DNA of 64,000 nucleotides from Bradyrhizobium cenepequi. Lineage in GTDB: Bacteria > Pseudomonadota > Alphaproteobacteria > Rhizobiales > Xanthobacteraceae. Each line of letters starts with the position of its first letter. Position 1 is the stretch's first letter. The stretch spans positions 62,001-126,000 of the forward strand of contig NZ_JAGKJI010000004.1 of assembly GCF_020329485.1 (NCBI RefSeq), read 5' to 3'. Positions 1 to 7,680 of this stretch are shown here, piece by piece. Below the pieces are notes generated by a model. That model had not been told where the DNA came from. It was given only the letters and a program-made list of their open reading frames with translations, and searched no databases. Both the position numbers and the translations under genes were made by a program.

Positions 1-32
1 TCATGATCATCCGCGATAAGAAAGCGCTTCAT
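1..32 (-). CDS. Response regulator, NarL/LuxR type (5' end only, runs off the window)
   Basis: On the minus strand an ATG at 32 opens MKRFLIADDH, the classic first beta strand and acidic pair of a receiver domain. Only ten codons lie in the window. It starts 71 bp after the stop of the histidine kinase at 104-1312 and on the same strand, the usual kinase-then-regulator order for NarL/DegU-type pairs. The output domain is not visible, so NarL class is inferred from the kinase type. Confidence 0.7.
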   Translation of the reverse strand, partial: MKRFLIADDH

Positions 33-103
33 GGCAGGAGAGCTCCGACTCCTGTGGCATCGCCTAGCTCAGCCGGCACCGGCGAGCCGAGTTCGACTGC
101 AGA

Positions 104-1312
104 CTAGTGGACCCGTTTGCGCGGATCATGATGACGTGGACGGCCTTTGGCCGACTGCGTTTTTCCAGTCGCCGGCCCGCGCGGGAACACTGCGGATAAT
201 GTCGTGCCGGGCCGTCCCGTTCCCGGCCCGGAGCGGATCTCGAGGGTGCCTCCGATTTGCTGAAGTCTAACCCTCATCGCTGGGATTCCGACGCCGGGCG
301 GCTCTGCCATCGCTTCGTCGCGGGCTTGGCCGGGTGGCATGCCGCGCCCATCGTCGCTGACCCTTAGTTGGAAGTGGTTGTCGGTTGACTCGATCGCGAT
401 CTTGACTTCCGTCGCTCTTGCGTGACGAAAGACATTCGTCAGCGCCTCCTGAACCACCCGCAGCAGTGAACGCTGCGTTTCGTAAGGTAGTCGATCGATC
501 TCGGACGAGATGCTGGCATCGACTCTCAATGATGTGCGCACCGCGAACCCTTCTGCATATCTCTCCAACGCCGCCTTCAACCCGGCAACCGTCAGATTTT
601 GCGGGTGCAGCAGGTAGGCAAAGGCCCGGATTTCTTTGATCGCCTGATCAATCGACGCATCGATATCGTCGCAAAGTCCCTCGGCTTTCGCCGGCTCACT
701 CAAGCTGCTCCGCATCCGCATCACCCCGAGGCTCGCGGCAATCAAATGCTGGCAGGTCGAATCGTGGAGATCGGAGGCAATCCGCTGCTGCATGTCTTCC
801 TGAATGGATACCAGCGTGGCATTCTTGCTTGCATTGCTGTCGGAGAGCGTTCCGAAGTCTTGGGATGACGCTCCTTCCACGACCCGATGGCTACCGATCA
901 ACGTGACAATGCTGCCGGTCAGGGAATCGCAAATCGGCGCAACGATCGTCTCGACGATTCGTGGCAATCCTCCAAGAGCGAGCCGATGTCGGATCCGGAC
1001 CTCGGCGATTCTGGCACGACAAATATCGAGCACCTCATGGACGGACCTTGCATCCTGTTGCCCCATACAGTCGGAAACGGCCATCCCCCGGATGTCTTCC
1101 GACGCGATCCCAACAAGAGATTCGAATGCTGGGTTTATGTCCTCATAAACAAAGCGCCCTCCGCATGAAGGGCGCATCACAAAGAGAAGGTCAGAAGCGA
1201 CCTTCCAATACAGCCGATCGCGCGCGCTCGATGCACCAATGCTTGGCCATCCCTGTGCATTGGTTCGATCCGACCCGCACGTGGGAGCACTATGTTGCTT
1301 CACGGTACGCAC
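104..1312 (-). CDS. PAS-domain sensor histidine kinase, HisKA_3 (NarX/DegS) class
   Basis: This 402-residue protein lacks convincing membrane segments, so a cytoplasmic sensor is likely. Residues about 35-145 look like a PAS domain. The HisKA_3 dimerisation box follows, with the phosphoacceptor His near residue 183 in DLHDSTCQHL. A HATPase_c domain has an N-box (EALTNVFRHA) and a G-box (DDGRGMP). The start is a GTG with a GGAAGG upstream; a GTG three codons later is an alternative. It would phosphorylate the receiver protein whose first codons lie at 1-32. The signal is not evident from the sequence. Confidence 0.85.
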   Translation of the reverse strand: MRTVKQHSAPTCGSDRTNAQGWPSIGASSARDRLYWKVASDLLFVMRPSCGGRFVYEDINPAFESLVGIASEDIRGMAVSDCMGQQDARSVHEVLDICRARIAEVRIRHRLALGGLPRIVETIVAPICDSLTGSIVTLIGSHRVVEGASSQDFGTLSDSNASKNATLVSIQEDMQQRIASDLHDSTCQHLIAASLGVMRMRSSLSEPAKAEGLCDDIDASIDQAIKEIRAFAYLLHPQNLTVAGLKAALERYAEGFAVRTSLRVDASISSEIDRLPYETQRSLLRVVQEALTNVFRHARATEVKIAIESTDNHFQLRVSDDGRGMPPGQARDEAMAEPPGVGIPAMRVRLQQIGGTLEIRSGPGTGRPGTTLSAVFPRGPATGKTQSAKGRPRHHDPRKRVH

Positions 1313-2087
1313 TCGCCTTCCACGCAGCTCTCGATGCTGAGAGCCGCCCCTTACCTAGGCCAACCTCCCCTACCCGATCGGATATGTAGCCGCATTCTAC
1401 ACCGTCAGGTAGAAAAGCGCCATCGACGTGGAGCAATCTTAGCCTGGAACTCGCGAATTCGTGCTCTAAGCACCGGTTGTGAATGGACGGCAGCGAATAG
1501 GTACAACAATGATAAAAATGCGGAGGAGCCATCCGCGAGTTGCACGAGGCCAAGGCTTTTCATAACCGCCATTCATGACCTGCTAACAATTGGCACTAAG
1601 TGCATATTCCACACCGGCATGGAAATCGGGTCTTCCTTCAGATCCGCGGGGTGCCGTAGGCAGTCAAGCCGGCGAAGACGCCGACGCCAACTATCGAGAT
1701 CAACCAGTCAAGTCGAGCCGAGCGCAGCAAGAGGTTGATCAAGCTTGCGACGATGATTCTAATCAATCCCATGAACAAGAAGGTGCCCAGCCCGGATAGG
1801 TCACGCCTAGTCGTGTACCCAAGAATGTTGAGCGCCCCGACCTCCTGGGACCTGGTGCCACGCGGGATGCCCGCGATGCGCAGTTTCTGCGGTCAGTTCC
1901 TACATAGAATCCCCGATGGGCGAGCGGCAAAGGCACCGATAAGGTCGTAGTCATCGGCCAGCCGGCTTCCGCATTCTCTGCCGCCCTTAGTCAGCGCTAT
2001 CGACGATGGGCTTCAGGGATCATGGCAGGCGCATCGCACGAGGCCAGGGCCAACATCAACATTGGATTCTGAAGCGATATGGAGGCG
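1313..2087. other. Gene-poor region with a decayed gene fragment
   Basis: No intact reading frame here has a convincing start, ribosome binding site or recognisable domain. The only interpretable content is the Bax-inhibitor-1-like remnant on the minus strand at 1638-1835. The upstream promoter of the PAS kinase must lie near 1313-1500 but no clear -35/-10 pair was identified. Confidence 0.6.
1638..1835 (-). pseudogene. Remnant of a Bax inhibitor-1/YccA family membrane protein
   Basis: Reading the minus strand from 1835 gives 65 open codons matching the middle of BI-1 family proteins (YbhL type). They include ALNILGYTTRRDLSGLG, then a hydrophobic helix, then LDWLISIVGVGVFAGLTAYG, corresponding to the family's YGYTTKRDLS and ISVAGVLIFAGLTAYDT segments. 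A TGA at 1638-1640 ends the frame where the family normally continues with a DTQ-(R/K)-I-K motif and one or two more helices. Nothing family-like can be read upstream of 1835, so the N-terminal helices are gone. It is a fragment of a formerly functional gene, not a short gene. Confidence 0.6.
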
Positions 2088-2343
2088 ATGATGAATATCC
2101 GAACTGTACTCGGCGCGCTGGTCGTCGCCTCAGTCACAACCCGTTGTGGCGCCGTCAAGCGTCTCCGTAGCCCAATCGACCGACCAAGGTGCGGCGGCGC
2201 CAAAGAGCGCAGCCCAGAATACAAACATGAACCCGCGCAAGCATCGCTATTGGCGTCACCGCGGCGGGCGGCATCCGCACTTTGGCAGCCGTCGGGTTCG
2301 CTCCTCCGTGCCCACGCCGACGATGTCGCCGTCGGCCAAGTGA
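2088..2343 (+). pseudogene. Small secreted basic protein, apparently frameshifted
   Basis: A strong ribosome binding site (GGAGGCG at 2081) precedes ATG codons at 2088 and 2091. The first 18 codons read as a signal peptide (MMNIRTVLGALVVASVTT). The same frame then becomes Arg-rich and unprotein-like. The +1-shifted frame, from about 2140 to 2343, continues plausibly with VVAPSSVSVAQS followed by a His/Arg-rich tail (KHRYWRHRGGRHPHFGSRR). The two halves would join into one exported protein of about 85 residues if one base were lost or gained near 2140. No family is recognised; a sequencing error is an alternative. Confidence 0.35.
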
Positions 2344-2454
2344 ACAGCTTGTCGGATCATTGATCTGTGGAGACAGCGCATTCATGCTTGCGATGGGCGT
2401 CGCGGCCCCGGCGATCTCGTGGCTGCAACAGTCGAAATCAAGTCGAGGGGTGAC

Positions 2455-2940
2455 ATGCAAACGATACGGCTTCTGGGCGCCCTGTGCATTTCCGCGTTGA
2501 TCTCCACTACCGCATCGCCCGCGCAAGCAGAGGCATTCAGGGTCGGTCGACTGTTGTGTTCCAGCAGCCCGAGGATCGGATTCCTCGTCGGATCGACGCA
2601 GTCACTGCGGTGCGTATTCTACCGACAAGGTTCGTCGCAACGCTACATTTACGCAGGACGGATACGACGTGTCGGTCTTGACCTCGGCGTCACCGGAAGC
2701 GGCGTTTTATCCTGGGCCGTCTTTGCCAAGAACTCGCGGATTGGTCCCGGCACGATGCGCGGGAGTTATGTGGGGGCCAGCGCCAATGTTGCGCTGGGTC
2801 CTGGGTTTGGCGCAAACGTTCTGATCGGCGGATCCCGCCGAAGCGTTGTCTTGCAGCCGATTTCGGTCGAGCGCGCAATCGGGGTCAATCTCGCGGCGAC
2901 GGTGACCCATTTGACCCTGGGCGCAAGAGGCCGACGATAA
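2455..2940 (+). CDS. DUF992 family exported protein
   Basis: This 161-residue protein begins at ATG 2455 behind GAGGGG; an upstream in-frame start at 2419 lacks a site. Residues 1-25 form a Sec signal peptide ending in SPAQA. The remainder matches DUF992: a C..S.RIGFLVGS..SLRCVF opening with two cysteines likely forming a disulfide, a GxDxG strand, a WAVFA motif and a glycine-rich GASANVALGPGFGANVLIGG repeat. The C-terminal LQP.S.E..IGVNLAATV strand is typical of the family. The family is common in rhizobia and has no known function. The protein is probably periplasmic. It stands alone. Confidence 0.85.
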   Translation: MQTIRLLGALCISALISTTASPAQAEAFRVGRLLCSSSPRIGFLVGSTQSLRCVFYRQGSSQRYIYAGRIRRVGLDLGVTGSGVLSWAVFAKNSRIGPGTMRGSYVGASANVALGPGFGANVLIGGSRRSVVLQPISVERAIGVNLAATVTHLTLGARGRR

Positions 2941-3165
2941 CGAACGCCCGAGAGTTCCTGCCGAAAGTAGTTCGGAACATTGCCGACCTCTGACTCAGGG
3001 TTTCGTCGGATATCGATGTTGCTGGTCGGAAGCTACGATCCACAGTACGCCCCAATGATCGTCACGCGGATCAAGGCCGTGGCATGACCGATTCAGCGTT
3101 GAAGCTCCTGCTTTATGTCTTTGAGTCCACGAGGCGGACCGCATAACGAAAGAGGGAGAAGGACA

Positions 3166-3435
3166 ATGAGCCCTTCAACTCGCCGAGCTTTCCTTGGTCT
3201 CGCACAAGGTGCCGTCGCCGTAGCTGCTGTCGGCGCCTTGGGCGTTCATTTCGTCGGGATTGCAGAGGCGATGTCGGTGCCGCCTGACCTCGGTAAGGTC
3301 GAGCACCGGCCGCAGCTCGTCACAAAAGCACAGTGGGGGCCGCCGCCTCGTTGGCGTGGACCGCGGCGCCGACCGCGCGGACGCCGGTGGGTCTGCTGGT
3401 GGCATCGCGGCCGCCGCCGCTGTGGATGGCGATGA
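3166..3435 (+). CDS. Small Tat-signal protein with Arg/Trp-rich tail
   Basis: The 89-residue protein starts at ATG 3166 after a strong AGGGAGAAGG site. STRRAFLGLAQGA at the N-terminus is a twin-arginine signal, followed by an alanine-rich hydrophobic stretch and an AEA cleavage motif near residue 35. The mature part is only about 55 residues: a short acidic piece, then PPPRWRGPRRRPRGRRW and a Cys/Trp/Arg-rich end (WWHRGRRRCGW). Small proteins of this composition are frequent in Bradyrhizobium-type genomes, but I know of no assigned function. The tail might bind nucleic acid, lipid or a metal; that is speculation. Confidence 0.65.
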   Translation: MSPSTRRAFLGLAQGAVAVAAVGALGVHFVGIAEAMSVPPDLGKVEHRPQLVTKAQWGPPPRWRGPRRRPRGRRWVCWWHRGRRRCGWR

Positions 3436-3462
3436 ATGTAAGCAGCCGTTCGCGCAAAGGAC

Positions 3463-4509
3463 TCAGGCCGCCCGCCTGGGCGGCCCCACTGACGCCCGGG
3501 GTATGAATTCGCTTGGCACCAGCACGTGACGGGCCTCCTGCACGTCGTGGTTTCGGATTCGATCGAGAAGCATGCCGGCAGCGATCCGGCCGATTTCGCC
3601 TTGATCCCATCCGATGACAGCGATCGGCGGCGTGACAAGCTCCGCAAGTTCGGAGTGGCCGGACGCAATGACCGAGACATCGTCGGGAATCCGCAAGCCC
3701 CTTCCCCGCACCGCGCGCAGCACGCCCGACAGCATGTCGATGCCGCCGGAGATCACTGCCGTCGGTGGATTGCGCTGGCCGACCATCGCCGAGGTGATAC
3801 GGAAACCCGCGCCGGGCAAGAAACTGCCGGCCTGGATCAGAGATGGATCGGGCTGCAGCCCGCGCGCCGCATAGGCCTCGCGATAACCGCGGATGCGTTC
3901 GCTTGCCGGATATAGCCCACGCTCACCCGTGATCAGCGCCACACGGCGATGGCCCAGGTCGAGCAAATGGCCGACGGCGGCGCGCATGCCTCCCGCGTGA
4001 TCCGCCATGACGGCATCGGCCCACGGCGGCTGAGCGCGATCGATCAACACGATCGGAATGTAGAGCTCGCGCAGGAATGCTTCGAACTCTCCTTCCATCG
4101 GTGTATAAGGACCCATCATGACGCCGTCGGCCTGCCGGCTTGACAGCCGGCTGAGCAGTTCGCGCTCACGCTCCTCCCGGCCCTCCGAGTTGGAGATGAC
4201 CAACGAAAACCCTTCGTCGTCGAGCACGTCGTGCGCCGCCTTCACGAAGCCGGCGAGCTGCGGGATGTTGATCTCGCGCAGGATGCAACCAATCGTATGC
4301 GTCGAGCGGATCCGCATGCTGCGCGCCACCGCGTTTGGCGCATAGCCGAGCTCGTCGATCGCGCGCTGGACCTTTCGGCGGACGTCGGGACGAACCGTGG
4401 CATTGGCATTCAGGACACGCGAAACGGTGCCCGTCGAAACGCCGGCTGCGGTCGCCACGTCGCGGATCGTCAGCTTGCTTCCACGGCCCACCATCTGCCG
4501 ATTTGTCAT
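3463..4509 (-). CDS. LacI/GalR family transcriptional regulator
   Basis: The protein is 348 residues from ATG 4509, which has AGGTGGAG just upstream; an in-frame GTG at 4518 overlaps that site. The N-terminal helix-turn-helix is canonical (TIRDVATAAGVSTGTVSRVLN), with the hinge helix at NAVARSMR. A periplasmic-binding-protein-like effector domain follows to the C-terminus. It is the last gene on the minus strand after the 14-gene catabolic operon, separated by the palindrome at 4532-4560, so it is the likely local regulator. The inducer would be the operon's substrate or a CoA intermediate (inference). Confidence 0.92.
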   Translation of the reverse strand: MTNRQMVGRGSKLTIRDVATAAGVSTGTVSRVLNANATVRPDVRRKVQRAIDELGYAPNAVARSMRIRSTHTIGCILREINIPQLAGFVKAAHDVLDDEGFSLVISNSEGREERERELLSRLSSRQADGVMMGPYTPMEGEFEAFLRELYIPIVLIDRAQPPWADAVMADHAGGMRAAVGHLLDLGHRRVALITGERGLYPASERIRGYREAYAARGLQPDPSLIQAGSFLPGAGFRITSAMVGQRNPPTAVISGGIDMLSGVLRAVRGRGLRIPDDVSVIASGHSELAELVTPPIAVIGWDQGEIGRIAAGMLLDRIRNHDVQEARHVLVPSEFIPRASVGPPRRAA

Positions 4510-4531
4510 CGTCTCCACCTGAGGTCCGAAC

Positions 4532-4560
4532 TCACTTTAGCGCAAGCGGCGCTGAAGTGA
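4532..4560. promoter_or_regulatory. 12-bp-arm inverted repeat between MBL gene and lacI-type gene
   Basis: TCACTTTAGCGC (4532-4543) and GCGCTGAAGTGA (4549-4560) pair with a single mismatch around a 5-base loop. It lies 32 bases after the MBL-fold gene's stop and 23 bases before the regulator's ATG. No T-run follows on the minus strand, so it is a weak candidate for an intrinsic terminator. An autoregulatory operator for the LacI-type protein is equally possible. Confidence 0.5.
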
Positions 4561-4591
4561 ATTCCGCGGCCTCAACCGTCGGACGCACCGA

Positions 4592-5479
4592 TCAGATTTC
4601 GAAGGCCCACTGCTCTGCTACCAAAGTATATTGCCCGCCTTCGCGTCGCATATGGCCAAAGCCAGGAAAATGCAAATGCATTCCGCCGATCAGCATATCG
4701 TCAGTCACCACCATATCGAAAATCATCTGCCGCGCCTTGGCCGCGGCGTCAGGATCGGTGTCGAACTCCATGGTGACATGCGGGAGCGCCACCTGGATCT
4801 CGGGCACATGCACCGTGTCACCCCACACGACCATCGACCGGCCGCCGGAGGAGACAACGTAGGCCGTATGGCCGGGGGTATGACCGGGGATCGGAATCGC
4901 GGTAACGCCCGGCAGCACCTCGCCGCCGCGGAAGGTGCGGACTCGGTCGGCAGCCATATAGGGTCTGAGCTGGGTTCGGCCGGCTTCAAAATAGCGGCGG
5001 CGGGGTCGCTCTGCTGCCTTTGCCATCGCCTCGTCGTTGAACCAATGATTGACCTCGTTTTCATGCACGATGACCTCGGCATTGGGAAACAGTCTCGTGC
5101 CGGTCGCTGCGTCGGTCAGCCCGTTGGAGTGGTCGGGATGGACATGGGTGAGCAGCACGCCATCGACGGAGGCCGCCTCGATGCCTGCTGCCGCAAGGTT
5201 GCCCGGCAGGCGACCGCAGGTCGGCCCCATCAGATCGGCGGAGCCGCAATCGATCAGGTAGGTCCGGCCATCCACCCGCAGAGCGAAAGCATTGACCGAG
5301 ATGCGCGGCGGCGACGTGCGGTGATCGCGCGCGAGAATGGCCTTGGTCTCCTGCTCCGGAATGTTGCGGAAGATCGAGTACCCCATGTCGACGTAACCGT
5401 CACTGAGCCCCGTGACCAGCACGTCTCCCAGTCTGCGATGATAGACGCCAGCGACTTGCGTCTCGGGAAACCTCGTCAT
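4592..5479 (-). CDS. MBL-fold metallohydrolase
   Basis: The 295-residue protein starts at ATG 5479 behind GGAGGAG and overlaps the preceding gene's stop by ATGA, implying translational coupling. The zinc-binding signature THVHPDHSNG (His112, His114, Asp116, His117) is followed by GHTPGHTAYVV and a WGDTVH motif, so both metal sites look complete. No signal peptide is present, so it should be cytoplasmic. The family includes lactonases, thioesterase-like and glyoxalase-II-like hydrolases. Its place at the end of a CoA-thioester operon suggests ester, lactone or thioester hydrolysis (inference). Confidence 0.88.
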   Translation of the reverse strand: MTRFPETQVAGVYHRRLGDVLVTGLSDGYVDMGYSIFRNIPEQETKAILARDHRTSPPRISVNAFALRVDGRTYLIDCGSADLMGPTCGRLPGNLAAAGIEAASVDGVLLTHVHPDHSNGLTDAATGTRLFPNAEVIVHENEVNHWFNDEAMAKAAERPRRRYFEAGRTQLRPYMAADRVRTFRGGEVLPGVTAIPIPGHTPGHTAYVVSSGGRSMVVWGDTVHVPEIQVALPHVTMEFDTDPDAAAKARQMIFDMVVTDDMLIGGMHLHFPGFGHMRREGGQYTLVAEQWAFEI

Positions 5480-6300
5480 CGGACACTCTCCTCCCAAAGT
5501 CGGGCGACGACCGCGGGATCATCGCGCCTGTGATGCCAGCTTCGGCCGACACGAAGTCCGGTTTTCGACCAAAGTCGAACTTCCATCAGCGCGTAAGCCC
5601 AGGCGACCGCGAACACGTCAATCACCGGCGCGCCGGCGATCTCGTGCACGCCGTGACGGACGAGAAGCTCGGCCAGCACACCTTCGGCCGGAATGATCAC
5701 ATCGGCGCCGCGCGCCACCAGGCGTTCGGCTGCGGCGGCAAAATTGGCGATGACAGCAGCCGGGTCGGCATAGGCGGCAGCCAGCGCCGGCTCGTCGAGC
5801 GGCGGATCGAGGGCGACGACATCGAGCACGCGTGCGGAAAGCCCGTGCTTGTCGACCGCAACCTTCGTCATCCATTGCACTGCCGGCGCGTTCGACACCA
5901 ACGCCACGTAGCGTCCGAGCGAGCAACCAACGAGAAGCCCACTCTCCGTGAGCGAGGCGACAGGGATGTCGACGGCGGAACGAATCTCGCGCAAGAACGG
6001 CTCGCTGAAGGAGCCGATCACGAATGCCTCATAGCCCTCCCGTTCCGCTTTGATCGCATTATCGATCACGCGGCCGAGAATGCGGTGATAGGCATAGGCA
6101 TTGCCGAGCACCGCCGTGGCCGACGCTCCGCCATAGCTGCCGGAGGGAAGACCATGCACGACAAGCTCGACGGCGTCGCCGAGGATTTTCGCCGCATGCG
6201 CCTCCAGCGCGCGCTTGTAGACCGCCAGATGGTCGAGTTCGTTGACCGACTGATGCCAGATGCGAGGCTTCGCGCCACCGCCGGATCCTGCTGTTGTCAT
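5476..6300 (-). CDS. Asp/Glu/hydantoin racemase-fold protein, catalytic Cys not evident
   Basis: The 274-residue protein begins at ATG 6300, overlapping the upstream PrpD gene by ATGA. The overall pattern matches the Asp/Glu/hydantoin racemase superfamily: a LDHLAVYKRALE start, a YEAFVIGSF.EP strand-loop, an IPVASLTESG segment and GADVIIPAEGVL. In active racemases the loops after the VIG and the VII strands carry the two catalytic cysteines; here they read S and A/E. One Cys is present in LVGCSLGR but not at a canonical place. It may be a non-racemase member such as a decarboxylase- or isomerase-like enzyme. Confidence 0.75.
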   Translation of the reverse strand: MTTAGSGGGAKPRIWHQSVNELDHLAVYKRALEAHAAKILGDAVELVVHGLPSGSYGGASATAVLGNAYAYHRILGRVIDNAIKAEREGYEAFVIGSFSEPFLREIRSAVDIPVASLTESGLLVGCSLGRYVALVSNAPAVQWMTKVAVDKHGLSARVLDVVALDPPLDEPALAAAYADPAAVIANFAAAAERLVARGADVIIPAEGVLAELLVRHGVHEIAGAPVIDVFAVAWAYALMEVRLWSKTGLRVGRSWHHRRDDPAVVARLWEESVR

Positions 6301-7670
6301 GCGTCGGTCCGATCGCTTGTGAGACGCAGCGAGCGCAACGAGCCGACCTCTTCCAACCGCCACAGCTGCTCGAACAGGTCGCTTGCATGGGCGCGAGCGA
6401 ACACTCGCGTCGTGCAGTCCAGGAACTTACCCTTCAGCTCCTCGCGGGTGAGTGGCTTCTGCCAGCTTCCCTTGGCATGCACGACGGGTGCGTGTTTCAG
6501 CACCTCGCCTGACGCGAGCACAACGCTCACCTGATCCGACGGCGCAAAAGGCTGATCGCCGGGCATGATCTCATCGGTCGTCGTGCAGCGTACCTTGGCG
6601 AAGGTGGCGCCGACATCCGATCGTGTAACGAATTCATCGGTCAATTCGGCAAGACCGACCCGGCGCGCGATGAGTGCGGCGGCCATCGCGAATTCCATGC
6701 TGAATTTTGCTTCGAGCCCTGTCTGCGGATTGTTGTTGCGCAACATCAGCTTTTGCGTGACGCCGGTGTGAACCCGGATCTCCGTGACGTCATTGGGGTT
6801 CAGCTTATGTTGCTCGACCAGGCCGAGCATCGCATCGATCGAGCGATGCGTGGCATAGCAGGTCGGATAGCGCTTCACATTGATTCCAAGCTCGGCGAGC
6901 CGCCAATGCCTGCCGATATCGAGCGTGCCGTCCTCGATCTTTGGTGCGCCGGACGGGGAATGGGCGCGCAGGAACCCGGTTCGGTGTTCCAGCACGTCCA
7001 GCGAAGCCGTGAATCCCTGGTCCGCCAGCCGTGCGGCGAGCACGCCCGATTGTGCCGTGCGGCCGGCGTGAAGTGATTTCGTCATCGTGCCGAAATTGGC
7101 GACAAGGCCCGAGGCCAGCGAGGCCGCGATGGCGATGGCGTGTGCCGTCTTCTCGGGATCGAGCCTGCGCAGGCGGGCGCATGCCGCTGCGGCCGCGAGT
7201 GCGCCCATCACCGCGGTCGGATGGAAGCCGCGCTCATGCAGGTGTCCCGGTTCGAGATCTGCAAGCTGGGCCCACAGCTCATAGCCCGCGACATAGGCGG
7301 CAACCGCATCGGCACCGTCAGAATCAAGCGACCAGCCCTCGGCAAGGATGGCGGGAACGAGCACGGTGCTCGGATGGCCAGCGAGGGCCACGTCGTCATA
7401 GTCGAGCACATGCGCCGCGACGCCGTTGACAAGTGCTGCATCCGGTGCCGCGAGGTTGCGGCCCGAGGGAATTTCTGGCGCCCCGTCGTTCTGCGTGGAC
7501 GGCGCCAGCATGGCCGAGACGATACGCACCGGCTGCTCGGCTGCGCCTGCGATCATGACGCCGACACAATCGATGATGCCGATCCGTGCGGCCTCTTTGC
7601 ACCGGTCGGGCAAGTCTGCCGGCCTCAGGCCTGCGACGAACTTTGCGGTCTCGCGAGTGATATTAAGCAT
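6297..7670 (-). CDS. MmgE/PrpD family protein (first of four)
   Basis: This 457-residue protein starts at ATG 7670 after GAGGAGG; the longer open frame upstream overlaps the acyl-CoA dehydrogenase and is not used. MmgE/PrpD signatures include a HVLDYDDVALAGHPS segment near residue 85, the LHAGRTAQSGVLAARLA motif and a NVKRYPTCYATHRSIDA region. Characterised members are 2-methylcitrate dehydratase and related hydro-lyases. No prpB or prpC lies nearby, so the substrate is probably a different tri- or dicarboxylate or CoA-pathway product. It is coupled to the racemase-fold gene. Confidence 0.87.
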   Translation of the reverse strand: MLNITRETAKFVAGLRPADLPDRCKEAARIGIIDCVGVMIAGAAEQPVRIVSAMLAPSTQNDGAPEIPSGRNLAAPDAALVNGVAAHVLDYDDVALAGHPSTVLVPAILAEGWSLDSDGADAVAAYVAGYELWAQLADLEPGHLHERGFHPTAVMGALAAAAACARLRRLDPEKTAHAIAIAASLASGLVANFGTMTKSLHAGRTAQSGVLAARLADQGFTASLDVLEHRTGFLRAHSPSGAPKIEDGTLDIGRHWRLAELGINVKRYPTCYATHRSIDAMLGLVEQHKLNPNDVTEIRVHTGVTQKLMLRNNNPQTGLEAKFSMEFAMAAALIARRVGLAELTDEFVTRSDVGATFAKVRCTTTDEIMPGDQPFAPSDQVSVVLASGEVLKHAPVVHAKGSWQKPLTREELKGKFLDCTTRVFARAHASDLFEQLWRLEEVGSLRSLRLTSDRTDA

Positions 7671-7680
7671 GATCGCCTCC

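Noticed and set aside
1290..1738. Short open frames on both strands upstream of the PAS kinase
   Set aside because: None has a ribosome binding site or protein-like composition; they overlap each other.
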